A DNA stretch of 64,000 bases. It comes from Rattus norvegicus (Eukaryota; Chordata; Mammalia; Rodentia; Muridae). A program made the translations under genes and the position numbers. The stretch spans positions 241,470,602 through 241,534,601 of the forward strand of contig NC_086019.1 of assembly GCF_036323735.1 (NCBI RefSeq). Direction: 5' to 3'. Positions 21,440 to 33,815 of this stretch are shown piece by piece (positions within the stretch are counted from its first letter, which is position 1; each line of letters starts with the position of its first letter). A model generated the notes under the pieces. It searched no databases, was not told the DNA's origin, and worked only from the letters and a program-made list of their open reading frames with translations.

Positions 21440-23410
21440 TTCAATTTAAATCCCAGGGATCTTCCAAGAATTCAATCCAGGAGAACGCCTCTTGCTAAGA
21501 TGCTAGCTCCATTAGAGAGCTGGAAACGGTTGAACCATCCTGTAAGAATCAACTAGGTGTCATCTCTGCTGTCCAGAATGTTACCGTCTGCGAATTAATC
21601 CACTTCAGGTAGAAACGTCAGCAAACATTAAAAATAGGAAAGTACAGTAAAGGATCCTGTCTGGTCTTGTATTGTACAAGGAGAAGTCTATGCTAGAGCT
21701 TGGCTGGATCACCAAAGCCCAGAGGCTGGATAATTCAGGGGAACTTCATAGAAGAACGGATAAAATCAACTCGCTCCCAATTCTGAAAGTACTTTGGCTG
21801 CAAACTCTCAAATTTAGTATCTAGGGATAATAAAGTTCAAAGCGGTGGAGAAGGGCACCCTCTGGCGACAGTAGCAGGACCCAGTGAGAAGGAAGCAGCA
21901 TTATGATGGAGTACCACCCCGGTATAAAGCTAGCTGGGAGCAGTATACGAGCCAGGTTGCCTGGGTGAGTGCAGAATCCCACCCTTAGCTGAGCGGTGTG
22001 GGTGTGGGGACCCAGAAAGGTGGAGCTCACTTTAGGAAACAGTGGGGAGTCCTCCAAAGGATTCAGGTATGCCAGCCACACACCTGACCAACGCTGCAAA
22101 CAAGTAGGAAACACAGATATCTTTAATGCGTAGCCTAACGGGCTAGCAGTTGCTCCCACAAAGTGTGGGTACCAGGTACACTGGGCTGTGAGGAGCAGTA
22201 GCCCGCGCCCGAAGCAGTAGTCACTGGCCACACACCCTTCACCAGCCACCATTCTGCCTAAAGGGAAATCCCAGCATCTGCGGTTACTGCTCTTTTACTC
22301 ATCAGCAAGGCACACCGAGATGAGACTTAGAAGTGGTCATCACTCTTAAATATGGCTGGACCGACTTTTGTTTCCCTGGGCCGCCCACTAGTGGCGCTGG
22401 ATGGACTCTGGATCCTGAGCCCTTTTCTATCCAGAACTCAAAACTCAGCTCACTCAAAGGCTTTCAAAAACAGCTGTCTTTCCTTCCGTTCCCGGTTGTT
22501 TATTTGAGAAGGAAGTGCACCGGAAATTACAGACACTTGTTTAATGCGCCACATTCTCTTAACTCTGTAAGTCCATTAACATGTTAGTGTGCAGTGGTCT
22601 CTCCACTCCCCCTCCCACTCCCACCTGTGTTTTGCTGGTTTGGTGTTTTAAAATGACAGCTGACGTAAGAGTGCCTCTCTGTTGAGCAGACACAAGGAAT
22701 CTCTTTCTTCTTTCTTTCTCTTTCATTCTTTTAAAAAATACTTTCCGGATTCAAAACGTTGTTAAAGGAAGAAGAGAGGTAAAGGCTAGATGTATGGACT
22801 GGGAATCTCAAATTGGGGAGCGCCGTTCCGAGTTGAGGAAGGCACCAGAAGTATTTGTGTCCTTGTGTAATTAATACTGTGTGAGGGGGGTATTTGGGAG
22901 CGCTGAGAGCAAGCGGTGTCACCATCTTCAGAGCAGCTACAGCTCAGGAGGCCGTGAGCCTGGAGTGCACTTGTACTTAGGTAAAATATCAACAAAGACT
23001 CCAAGAAAACAAAAGGAAAAACTACAGCACTTTGGTCCCCTGAAACGTGTGCTATCCAAAAGAGTAAGGCAATGGCTGAAAAGACCCTGCTGGAGAAGAT
23101 AGGACCTCGTGTCTTCAAGATAATCTGAGCATGAAGAATACACAGGGTCATAGGACAAGGTTAACAAACGTCCACCCAAAGCCAGCTACTGTTTGCTATT
23201 TGCTTCTATGAGTGACGTTTTATTGGATCACGTGCTCTCTGATGCCACAAGAGCAGTCTGGACTGGTTGCTCACCCAGCCAGAAGAAGATTTATTACTTG
23301 GCCCTTAACAGGGTCCAGAACATCATAATGGCCATAGTTCAAATTCCTGGGATTCTTGGAACATGAGGACTACTAAACTACCCATGACTGTATGCTAAGG
23401 ATCGTTAGGC
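21440..23410. other. intergenic sequence, no gene seen
   Basis: Several frames of 60-143 codons exist on both strands, but none shows a recognisable domain, a splice-flanked edge or a promoter. The longest (minus strand, 22252-21821) lies in sequence of mixed composition and is treated as chance. A CCGCCCACTAGTGGCGCTGG palindrome-like stretch near 22381 is the only compact GC feature. Confidence 0.35.
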
Positions 23411-23412
23411 AA

Positions 23413-23414
<2 letters not shown>

Positions 23415-23464
<50 letters not shown>

Positions 23465-24204
23465 GACACACACACAGAGACACATACACACATACACAAA
23501 CACACACATACAGAGACACACACAGAGATAGACACATACACACATACACAAACACACACACAGACATACACACACAGACACATATACACATACAAACACA
23601 CAGAGACACATACACACACAAACACACACAAACACTCACACAAATATATAAACACAAACACAAACACACACAAACACAAACACACACATACACACACAAA
23701 CACACATACACAAATACACACACAAACACACACACACAAATACACACACAAACAAAAACACACACACACACATAGAGACACACACACAGACACATACACA
23801 CATACACAAACACACACATACAGAGACACACACAGAGATAGACACATACACACATACACAAACACACACACAGACATACACACACAGACACATATACACA
23901 TACAAACACACAGACACATACACACACACAAACACACCCACAAACACACACACAAACACATACACAAACACACACAAACACACAAATACATAAACACAAA
24001 CACAAACACACACAAACACACACACATACACACACAAACACACACACACACAAATACACACACAAACACATAAACACACACAAACACACACATACACACA
24101 TACACACACAAACACACACAAAAACACACACATACACACATATATACACAAACACACACACAAACACACACACATGTACACACACAAACACACAATCACA
24201 AACA
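23415..24204. repeat. 790-bp (CA)n-derived array with higher-order duplication
   Basis: Nearly the whole block is CA with regular CATA, CAGA and CAAA variants. A block of about 150 bases (TAGAGACACACACA onward at 23461) recurs almost unchanged from 23773, a shift of about 312. The TATAAACACAAACACAAAC part at 23646 recurs near 23988, a shift of about 342. The array therefore grew by segmental duplication as well as dinucleotide slippage. Because CA repeats have no stops on the complementary strand in some frames, a spurious 289-codon Cys/Val-rich frame spans it. Confidence 0.95.
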
Positions 24205-24327
24205 TGGGGTTTGGGGTTGGTTTTGTTTGTTTGCTTTGTCATTGTTTAAAAGAGTTCAGTATTTTTCCTTTGGGATGTAATTTGATTTAAAAATGAAAAG
24301 GGTTCTAGAATAAAGGGTTGTCTCTGG

Positions 24328-24419
24328 GGGTTGGGGATTTAGCTCAGTGGTAGAGCGCTTGCCTAGGAAGCGCAAGGCCCTGGGTTCAGTCCCCAGCTCC
24401 GAAAAAAAAGAACCAAAAA
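24328..24419 (+). mobile_element. ID SINE with 16-bp target-site duplication
   Basis: A near-consensus ID element (GGGTTGGGGATTTAGCTCAG head, GGTTCAGTCCC B box, A-rich tail) is flanked by a perfect direct repeat AAAGGGTTGTCTCTGG at 24312-24327 and 24420-24435. It is less diverged than the copy at 62048, so it is younger. Confidence 0.96.
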
Positions 24420-24924
24420 AAAGGGTTGTCTCTGGTCTTGCATTTTCCTAAAGAATACCTGCATATTTGTTGCCTTCAATTGCTTGTGCTAGTAAACTTA
24501 GTTTCTAATGCTCAGAAGAAAATAATAACTATATGTGGCTATCATCATTGTCAGTCATTTGTGGACAGCTTTACCTACGGTGCCTGAGGAACCTTTGTGT
24601 CTGGTACTTCTACGAAGCGAGACGTTCACATCTCTGCCCTGCTCAATCCTGGAAAAGTAACACACCAGTCAAGGAAAGAGAGAGTCTTCTGTACTGGATG
24701 TCTGAACAGCCCAAGATACGTGTTTATAGTATCTTGATTCGATATGAAGGAATATATTTATTTGTTTTGAAAAATGCTTTCCACTGAGGTCTGTCCCTTA
24801 GGATTTTCAATCTTGACCCATGGATTTAACCAACCATCATGTTTATTGATACTGATGTCTGGTAGAGTAAAGAGATGATTGCTGAGCCTTGGCCAGGAAC
24901 AAAAGGAAGAGCAGCAGGCTCAGA

Positions 24925-24925
24925 T

Positions 24926-24995
<70 letters not shown>
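24925..24995. repeat. (GA)n microsatellite
   Basis: About 34 GA units with one A insertion; pure polypurine on the plus strand. Confidence 0.95.
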
Positions 24996-24999
<4 letters not shown>

Positions 25000-26190
25000 C
25001 ACTGCTGAGACACGGCTTCATGGAGTTCTCGCTCAGAGAGCACTCACAGATGCGAAAGGCTTTAATTTGTTGAAGGCTGCTGCTATTATTAGAGTGCAGT
25101 GCTGGCCTGGTTTCCCTGGCCATCCTTCCAGAAATAAAGAATGTATTGTATTCCTCCACATCTGTTTCACGGTGAAAAGGCATCCTATCTTGGAAGGCAC
25201 TTGCAGGGGTCGCAGGGCAGTGCCTGGGTTAGGATAGGAGCAAACTGGGCTACATGTGTCAATCTGGCTAGTCTCAGTGGTTCCCCAGAATGCCCTTCGA
25301 TTTGGAGAGTGAGAAAGAAGTGGCCATTTTTGCCTTTATGCTTGGAAGAAGAGAGCAAGCGTTTCTGTGGTTTCTAACTCACTGTGTTCGCCTCCCTGCT
25401 CCCTTCTCTGATGCAGCAGACCTACAACTGCCTCTCATTCCTCTGGGCCCTTTAACATTTCCACACTCTGGTCCAGGTATGTGCTTAGCTCCGTGATGGA
25501 GGTTCAGCCTCGCGGGAGATGTTGGGGGCGGTCGGAGCTGCCCTGGGACCTGGTCTAGAGACAGAGCAGCCTGTTCTTGCTCTCCCCATTCCATCAGCCT
25601 TACTGCCCACCACGTGGACTTTAATGTCTGGTAACCTGAGGAATGAAGGAAGAGCCTTGCAAAAACTGCTTAGGCGGCTTCTAGAAGCACATGAGAAGGA
25701 ACTCCTCTAGGTATCGGTTTCTCTCCACACTGTGACTGTTACACAGCAGTAGTAAAGAAGGTCGGGAATTAGAAAGCTATCGTTCTAGTTTCATTTCCGC
25801 TGACCTGGCTGTCACATCGTGGGAGCTATTCCTGCAACTCTAGAGACCTTTAAAGTATAGGAGTTTCCCCAAATGTTCATCTTACTTCCTCTCTCAGTGC
25901 CAGGGCTACCAAGTGACTTGATTTTATGCCTGGGTACATCACTGCTTCATCAGTAGGCTCTCTGCCATGTGCCACAGAGATTACTCTGTGACTACGGGCA
26001 GCACGGACGGTATTACAGAGTGTGAGCTTTTGACCCATCCTCTTATTTTGTAGAGAATGTTGAGCTGAAGTGAATCCAGCTATAAAGAATTTTATAAATA
26101 TGTAGGTCCTGGACAGGTTGAAATTACCCCATACTTGTAAGGTAGGAAAGGTAGGTGCTTCTGGTGCATTTTTCTTAATTATTATTTTAT
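25000..26190. other. intergenic sequence, no gene seen
   Basis: Slightly GC-richer than its surroundings, with overlapping short frames at 25139-25710 on both strands. No domain, promoter or exon boundary is recognised. Confidence 0.3.
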
Positions 26191-26194
26191 GTGT

Positions 26195-26380
26195 ACGAGT
26201 GCTTTATCTTAACGTATGTCTATGCGTCCTGGCCACGCCTAATGCTCTCAGGGGGGCAGAAAACGGTGCCAGGTCCCCTTTTCAGTTGTGAGCTGCCATG
26301 AGGGTAGTAGGAATTGAACGTAGATCCTCTAGAAGAGCGGCCAGTGGTCCTCATGGTGAAAGCATGGCTCCAGCCCCCTT
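26195..26380 (-). repeat. B2 SINE, minus strand
   Basis: GTGAGCTGCCATGAGGGTAG, GGAATTGAACGTAGATCCTC and AAGAGCGGCCAGTGGTCCTC are the reverse of the B2 body and head, ending with GGCTCCAGCCCC. Confidence 0.8.
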
Positions 26381-26569
26381 AGATACATTAAGAAGGTACT
26401 TATCTTTAGAGTTGTGTAAGTTTGAGTCAGCATTTGTTGTAGCCATCCAGCCGCTTAAGGTCAAGCAGGGCTCACCTGAGAGGAGGGCTGGAAATGAGAA
26501 GGGCGGGGAGGGAGGTGGATGGAGGGGGGCACATGGAGCCAAGACAGTGTTCTCATCAAGGCTCAAAGT

Positions 26570-27290
26570 CTAATATTCAGCACAGTGTATATAAAGGGAG
26601 AAACCACAAAACCCATCCCCAGAACAGTGACGTGGGGGTAACAACAGCACAGCAGTAAATCCAATGAGTTTCCCTATCTTCGCCGCTGGTTAATTGCAGC
26701 ATACAAGGGTGCGCAGTTTGTTAGCTCCGGCATATCAAAGCTCACAGCCGCCGCCAAGGCTGAAATTTCTGCTCAGACTGATAAGGCCTATCACTCAAGG
26801 TCTGCGTCTGCTTTTCCTGGGCGTATTTTATGGTCTCCCTAGCCTGCCAGGCCGAGGAGGTCACATTAAATGGTGGTTTCTTTCCTTTTCTTTATCTTAT
26901 TTAGTTTGGTTTTGGCTTCTTTGGTTGTAAGTTGATAGTGTGGAGTTCTGGAGCTTGAGCTTTACAGATGACAGTGTCATGTCAAAGGTTGGACACACCT
27001 GTAGGCCACTGCTCAGCTGAGTTAGTCCTATTTCTAGGGCCTCGGGTAAAGCCAATGATACAGTCTTATGCAAGCAAGCCTCTATCCCTTTGGAGACTAT
27101 TTCCGGGCATCTAGATACTAGATAATGACTACAAACATCAGAGATTAAACGTAATAGATGTAAGACACAAGACAGTTCTTGCCTCATAGTTAAGGAGTGA
27201 CTTTTAAAAGATTCCAAGGAGTTCAAAAGAGGTGAGGACCTGCTGCTCGAGGACACTGAGTCAGACTGCCCTGTATAAGATCCCTCACAG
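26570..27290 (-). mobile_element. probable ERV LTR-like sequence
   Basis: Shares the phrase TATAAAGGGAGAAACCACAA-like with the element near 7210, again in the orientation of a minus-strand promoter zone. Boundaries are uncertain. Confidence 0.3.
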
Positions 27291-27429
27291 CAAATTCATG
27301 GAAGGCTTGTTTGTCTGTTGATGGGAGACTTGTTTTGAGGATAATTTATTGTCATTCTGGAATTACCTCAACCTATTCTCACTGGTTAGTATTCTCCCAT
27401 CCCCCACCCCCAAAAAGCGTGGTCAGAGT

Positions 27430-27760
27430 GACTAGAGAAAGGATTTATTTTGGCTTACGGTTGCAGAGATCCCAATCCACTGTTGCCTGGTACCACGGAA
27501 TTTAAGCTTGCGGCAAGGCAGACGTTCCCAGTGGAAGGACATGACAGGCGGAAACTGCTCACCTGTGGCTGACAGGAAGTACGAAAGAGGAAGAAAAAGG
27601 TCTGAGAAGATCGCTCTCCAGTGGCCCACTTCCTTCAAAAAATGGTTCTGGTTTCCACCAATCTGCACTCATTCTATCAAGTTATGAGTCCACCAACTGA
27701 TTGATCTAGTACATAGGTCAGAGCCCTCATGTTCCAATGACCTTTTTGTTAGGTTCGGAT
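27430..27760. repeat. dispersed rodent repeat, family uncertain
   Basis: GAAAGGATTTATTTTGGCTT followed by ACGGTTGCAGAGATCCCAAT is characteristic of a common rodent interspersed repeat. Its 3' part here reads GAGCCCTCATGTTCCAATGA. Confidence 0.35.
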
Positions 27761-27879
27761 AATAATCCCAAGCACAACTGACTATGTCTGAGATGACATC
27801 CTGGGCTCAGGTGGGGCTAGACAAGGAGACAAGGACACAGAAGAAGAGTTGCTGGTGGGTAGGTTAGAGATCACTCCCA

Positions 27880-28210
27880 GAGAGCTGTGCAAATTGTTCC
27901 TTTCTGCCAGGAAGATCCACTTCCCCATCTCCCCTTACCTCTGGCTGATGAGGCCTCTGGTTCTCATTTTATCTATGGTAGACACCAAAACCACAAGGCT
28001 CTTCTAGTCCTCTCCCCAGCCACACCATTTCCAGGCTGTTTCAGTTTAAGGCTTCCCCCAGACTCCCAGCCCCAATGAGGTTTTTTTTTTTCTTTCTCTC
28101 CTACATCTGATTCTCTCTCTATCCCCACCACATCTCCCCTAGATGGCCTTGACAGTTTGAATAAAATTTCTTTTTCACTGGAGTTAGTGTCCTCAGTGCA
28201 CCCTAGCCTT
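27880..28210 (+). mobile_element. possible solo LTR, plus strand
   Basis: The layout is LTR-like: a pyrimidine-rich body, a T/C tract at 28080-28140, and a GAATAAAATTTCTTTTTC polyadenylation-like zone at 28158-28176. Termini were not resolved. Confidence 0.3.
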
Positions 28211-28429
28211 ATACTTTGAAGGACAGCTTCACAGCTAGCAATACTGGAGTCTTTGGAGAACAAATCCTGTATAAGCTGCAACAACTGGTTATGATGGGGT
28301 TCCTGGCTGGAAGATGAAGAAAGCCTGAGAATAAGACTTCTGACTGTCTTTGTTTATCCACGTCAGTTGGAACACTTTGTAGTTCGACCTTTAGCTGATA
28401 TGAGTTCAATTCCATCCTTATCTCCTGTC

Positions 28430-28820
28430 TGCCCTCTAGAAATATTTACCCTTAATTACATCATTCCTTTCACAAGATTAAAAAGTGTCCCCTGTCTTTA
28501 TTTGTACTTCAAGTATTACTAGAGTTTTGGAGATGTAGAACACTGTCTAAAATGAGGTCGGAATTCAATAAATGTTGATTTGATGAATACGTAATTAGTG
28601 AATTTGGGAACGGATAAGGATGAGTCCTCAAAGAAGGGTGAAGGGACAGAAGGTGAATATGGGTGTGTAAGATCTCTCCCCAGTCTTTCAGAAAAATAGA
28701 AAGATGGGGTGGGGGAGGGGAGCAATTATCTACTTGTTAAAGAAGCTATTTGAAACAGCTTCTTTTGGTCATGATTGGGTTTAGAGTTCGGTGGTGGCAG
28801 TAAGGTGTCTTGTTTAGTGT
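28430..28820. other. intergenic sequence, no gene seen
   Basis: AT-rich and without recognisable features. Confidence 0.3.
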
Positions 28821-28824
28821 TCAT

Positions 28825-28935
28825 TCCTGTAAGACAGAGTCTCACCAGGTAGCCTCTTGCTCACAAACTCACAGGCCTCCTGCCGTAGCCTCCACAGACT
28901 TTGGGAATGCGTGTGTATGACGTACCACACCCATC
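28825..28935 (-). repeat. B1 SINE, minus strand
   Basis: AAGACAGAGTCTCACCAGGT, CACAGGCCTCCTGCCGTAGC and GCGTGTGTATGACGTACCAC correspond to a B1 element in reverse. Confidence 0.75.
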
Positions 28936-29518
28936 CAAGTGTCCAGTTTCACTCATTTGCCTCTGAGGAAAACAAAGCACCATCTACAGTTTGAATATAT
29001 TTTGTTCAGTTTATGGTTGTTTTACAGAAATAATGTCCCCACCCCTCCTATTCTAACGGGAACATGTTTCCCTTGTTTCTGTGTTTGCTTTACAGAGCCT
29101 CTCAGGCTCCTTCTCACTAGGTAGGTAACCTGGCAGCAGAATGCTACACAAATGGGAGGCACCGGAGATGCTATGCACCCATGCTGAGGACTCTTCTTAA
29201 CACCCTGGCTCTTGAGTTTCTGTTTCCTTTGTGTGTGTGAATCAGACTTGAAGTGGGGGGAGAGCCGTAGGAAGATCAGTGAGGGTCATAGCCAGAGAGA
29301 GCAATTTTTGCCACAAAGTATTTTCTTTCAGGAAGTGTGTACAATAAAAGGTTGGTTTCCGTTTCTCCGTTCTGATATTCATTCCTGGGCTGAAAAAGTT
29401 ATCAGACCAATCCTGTCCATAGTTGGCCTGACTCAAAAAGTTATTGTCAAAGAATAGCTGAGGTTTCAGCCACTCCCAGAATGTCTGGGAACGAGCTTGG
29501 AGACAGGACTCAACATTA

Positions 29519-31290
29519 GGAAAAAAAGATAGCATTTTTCAACAAATGGTGCTGGTTCAACTGGAGGTCAGCATGTAGAAGAATGCAAATTGATCCATTT
29601 TTATCGCCCTGTACAAAGCTTAAGTCCAAGTGGATCAAGGACCTCCACATAAAACCAGATACACTCAAACTAATAGAAGGAAAGTGGGGAAGAGCCTTGA
29701 ACACATGGGCACTGGGGAAAATTTCCTGAACAGAATACCAATGCCTTATATTCTAAGATCAAGAATTGACAAATGGAACCTCATAAAATTGCAAAGCTTC
29801 TGTAAGGCAAAGGACACTGTCATTAGGACAAAACAGCCACCAACAGATTTGGGAAAGATCTTGACCAATTCTACCTCCAATGGAGGGCTAATATCCAATA
29901 ATACAAAGAACTCAAGACTTTAGACTCCAAAGAGCCAAATAACCGTATTAAAAATTGGGGTACAGAACTTAACGAGGAATTCTCAGCTGAGGAATATCGA
30001 ATGGCTGAGAAGTACGTAAAGAAATGTTCAACATCCTTAGTCATCAGGAAAATGCAAATCAAAACAACCCTGAGATTCCACTTCACACCGGTCAGAATGG
30101 CTAAGATCAAAAACTCAGGTGATGGCAGATGCTGGTGAGGATGTGGAGAAAGAAGAACACTCCTCCATTGTTGGTGGGATTACACACTGGTACAACCACT
30201 CTGGAAATCAGTCTAGTGGTTCCTCAGAAAAATGGACATAGTACTACCTGAGGACCCAGGTATACCACTCCTGGGCATATACTCAAAAATGCTCCAACAT
30301 ATAACAAGGACACATGCTCCACTATGTTCATAGCAACCTTATTTATAATAGCCAGAAGCTGGAAAGAACCCAGATGCCCTTCAACAGAGGAATGGATACA
30401 GGAAATGTGGTGCATCTACACAGTGGAGTACTACTCAGCTATTAAAAACAATGACTTCATGAAATTCAGAGGCAAATGGATTAAACTAGAAAATATCATC
30501 CTGAGTGAGGTAACCCAATATTAGAAAAATCACACTTAGTATGCATTCACTGATATTGGATATTCCCCAAAAGCTCGAATTACCCAAGATACAATCCATA
30601 TCACATGAACCTCAAGAAGAAGGACAACAAAAACGGGGATGCTTCAGTCCTTCTTAAAAGAAGGAACAAAAATATTCATAGTTTGGGCAGAGACTGAAGG
30701 AATGGCCATCCAGAGACTGCCCCAGCTGGGGATCCAGCCCATATACATACAGCCACCAAACCCAGACAGTATTAGTGAAGTGCATGCTGATAGGAGCCTG
30801 ATATAGCTGTCTCCTGAGAGGCTTTGCCAGAGCATGTCAAATAGAGAGGCAGCCACTTGCAGCAAACCATTGAACTGAGAATGGGGTCCCCATTGGAGGA
30901 GTTAGAGAATGGATTGAAAGAGCTGAAGGGGTTTGTAGCCCCATAAGAACAACAGTATCAACTAACCAGAGCTCCCAAGGACTAAACCATCATCCAAAGA
31001 GTACACATGGACAGACCCATGGCTTCAGCTGCATATGTAGCAAAGGATGGCTTTGTTGGGTACCAATAGGAGGAGAAGCCCTTGGTCCTGCCAAAGCTGG
31101 ACCCCCCCAGCGTAGGGGAATGTCAGGGAGGGGAGGCAGGAAGGAGGAGTGTTTGGGGAGCGGGAACACCCTTATAGAAGGGGGAACATGATAGGATACG
31201 GGGCTTTTGGATGGGAAACCTAGAAAGGGAATAACATTTGAAATGTAAATAAAAAAATCCATTAAGGAAAGAAAGAAAAAAACAAAACAA
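29519..31290 (+). mobile_element. 5'-truncated LINE-1 (ORF2 C-terminus and 3' UTR)
   Basis: ORF2 is recognisable from about 29530 through 30524 despite frameshifts: LQSFCKAKDTVIRTKQP near 29792, IARSWKEPRCPSTEEWIQEM near 30343, then the YYSAIKNNDFMKF segment. It is followed by an L1 3' UTR that includes a G-rich stretch at 31105-31190. The element ends in an A-rich tail at about 31245-31290. It covers the last quarter of an L1 and cannot transpose. Confidence 0.93.
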
Positions 31291-31294
31291 AAAC

Positions 31295-31890
31295 ATCAGA
31301 CTTTTAACTTCAGAGAGCTCTGACAGAAGCCCAGACTAATATTGTTATCCTGGCTTCTCTCAGTTAAATCTCATGCAATCCTTGTAACAGGGGTGACAGG
31401 AAGCAGAGGCAGAGATCACAAGGGCACACAGAGAGAGATAGGTATATTTTACTTCATAGCTGGGACACTTGATAATAGCCCTAATTGTTACAATTATAAG
31501 AGAAGCTTCAAGGAATCGTTTAGGCTTTGGGAAAATAAATATATAATGAATAAAATATAAGGAACTTTTGAATAATGCACTCTTAAGCTAGGGTTAAAGC
31601 AATAATAACAAACACAAATGAAATATATACTGTGTGCACATATTTTATTTGTAGTATCTAATATATTACTTAACATATGGCAATTATATTTCTCTACATA
31701 TAAAATATATACTTAAATAAGTGGTATTACTAATATGAATACTTGTAATTTTAAATGATATTTAAATGAGTTTGTAATCTTACCTTCCTGTAAATATTTA
31801 CAGACTAATTATATCTGCATACTATATAAAATTAAAATATATATTTTCTATATAAAGTATAAAATAGAAGATTGTGGGGGCGTGGGGGGC
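31295..31890. other. AT-rich intergenic sequence
   Basis: Very AT-rich between 31500 and 31870, with many TATA/ATATAT motifs and no coding signal. Confidence 0.4.
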
Positions 31891-31919
31891 TGGGTAGTAG
31901 TTGTGGTGAGGAGAGATTA

Positions 31920-32206
31920 ACTGTTGGCATCAGAGCTTATAGCCTCCAATCCAGAGAAGACTTTACCCATATGTGACAAGGACCTGTGCCATTGCCATGG
32001 CAACCACATACATTCCCAGCATTCACCTGCCTGCCCTTACCTGTGTGTAGCTGTGGGTGTGATTATGTCATGGCCCAAATAAAAGGCAGAGCCTTCCCAA
32101 CCTTCTTTCCTTTTTCTTCTTTGTCACCCCCTCTTCATCCTTTTCTCCTCTAATAAACCTCTCCTGTGTAACTGACGAGCCACCATTCTAACACAACAAC
32201 CACCGT
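31920..32206 (+). mobile_element. solo ERV LTR
   Basis: The element starts TGTTGGCATCAGAGC and carries an AAATAAAAGGC TATA-like box at about 32078. A pyrimidine-rich R region and an AATAAACCTCTCC polyadenylation signal near 32152 follow, and it ends near CTAACACAACA. This is the same U3-R-U5 logic as the minus-strand LTR at 3.8-4.1 kb. No internal viral sequence adjoins. Confidence 0.6.
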
Positions 32207-32209
32207 AGG

Positions 32210-33235
32210 CTGTATTTCAGGACTTTACACCCAAAAGGATGATAAACAACTGATGGAGAAATCTATCCATATCCTGAGGAAAAAATGGGAAAATAGAAGT
32301 TTACAACTCACCAAACCACTCCCCACTCCCCACCCTCCCCTCACCCTCCCTTCCACTCCTGGCCCGAGGAAGGAACAAGATTGACAGTTTAACCTGGGTC
32401 AAAGTTAGGAACACCCACTGAGTAACGAAGGGGCCCGGTGTTCCTAGTAGTGACAAGACAGCTTAACGCTGCATTCTGGGCATTAAGAGAAGCCAGGATT
32501 GAGGAGTCATGTGACAATTTCATTTGTCCACGGATTCAGTTATCTGAAGTCAGTTGCAACCAAAAAAATGGTAAATCAAAAATTCGAAATATCAGCAATT
32601 TAACCCATTGAACCGTGCACCCAAGCGGCATTTTAAGTCGAACGAAAAGCAAACCAAGAGCTGCCATCCCACTGTCCCACCCGAGACATAGATCTCCGTG
32701 TGTCAAGCACAACCATTGAGGTACACGCTAGCTTCTAGCTAACCACTTGAGCTCGTCAAGTTGATCATTATATATCATAGTTTGTGTTTAAATAATCCTT
32801 ATTTTCCTTAAGAACATCACCACAGTGCAACAGTGCCAAAAAGCACAAAAATACATGTATGTATATATAGAAAAAAATGTATGTAAAGTTAAGTGTCATT
32901 CAAGGTCTTATACGTCCATGGAAACCCACTGGGACCTTAAAATACATCCCCCACAGGTACAAGCCTACACAGGGGGGAGTGAAAAAGCTACACACATGTG
33001 GTTTAGGTCATCTTCCCTCCTTAAACATGCGTAAGCTCTCTGGATCTGTGAGGGGGGTCCTTACAGGTGTCACACTGGAGCGATCAGCACCAAGAGATGA
33101 GAATGAGAACCCACGTCATCAATCTGGATCAAACGTCAGGGCACTGAAGGAAAGGCAGTTGAGTGTCACCATACTTAAAGCATGCCACTGAATGAAAAAA
33201 ATACGAAAGGGAAAGACGTGTCTGGTTCAGGTTTG
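32210..33235. other. intergenic sequence, no gene seen
   Basis: A C-rich tract (CCCCACTCCCCACCCTCCCC) lies at 32320-32350. Frames of up to 104 codons at 32825-33191 have no recognised domain. Confidence 0.3.
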
Positions 33236-33238
33236 GCA

Positions 33239-33270
33239 TTGAATGAATGAATGGATGAATGAATGAATGA
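33239..33270. repeat. (TGAA)n microsatellite
   Basis: Eight near-perfect TGAA units with one TGGA variant. Confidence 0.9.
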
Positions 33271-33275
33271 GCACA

Positions 33276-33790
33276 TGATATGGTGGAGATGAAAGTTTAT
33301 TATAGATATGTGGGAGAGCATATCCAGAGGCAGGGGCATCTGGGAGAATCCAGAGTAGACATGACCCTGAGCTAGGTGAGGAGAGGGGTTGGGGGAAGAA
33401 AGGGGAGAGAGGGTGACCAGGGGCAGCAGTCAGGAGACCCAAAGGTACAAAGAGAGTAGGTAACTAATATGGATGGATTATAGACAGAAGGGCAATTAGG
33501 AGAAGGGAAGCTCTAACCCTGGACTGGAGAGTTTAGGGTAGGGAGTGGGGTATGCCAGCCAGGAGGGCTAAGTAAGGACCAAGGGATTGCAGGGAGTCCC
33601 CATTGATCTGTTAAACAGGCACCATGCCCATTGTCCGAGATTTGAAATCTAACAAGTATAAATTAGGAAAAGGGTTCCGGGCAGCAACCATTCTAACCTA
33701 GGTGCACAATAAAGTTTAAGGTGTGACTAGTTAGAAACTCCTTTAAGCTCTGCCCAAGGGTTACCAGCAACAGTCATGTAGGAGCCTGGC
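33276..33790 (-). mobile_element. probable LTR fragment, minus strand
   Basis: A purine-rich plus strand (pyrimidine-rich on the minus strand) with a CTATAATAAACTTTCATC-like polyadenylation zone at the left edge resembles an ERV LTR in reverse. The family is not determined. Confidence 0.3.
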
Positions 33791-33815
33791 TCTCCCTGTA
33801 AGAAGGACTGCACAG

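Noticed and set aside
23373..24242. 289-codon Cys/Val-rich open frame on the minus strand
   Set aside because: It is a translation of the CA-type repeat; other long frames over the same block are equally artificial.
33239..33270. CRISPR-like or other spaced repeat array
   Set aside because: It is a simple tetranucleotide repeat in a mammalian genome with no spacers.
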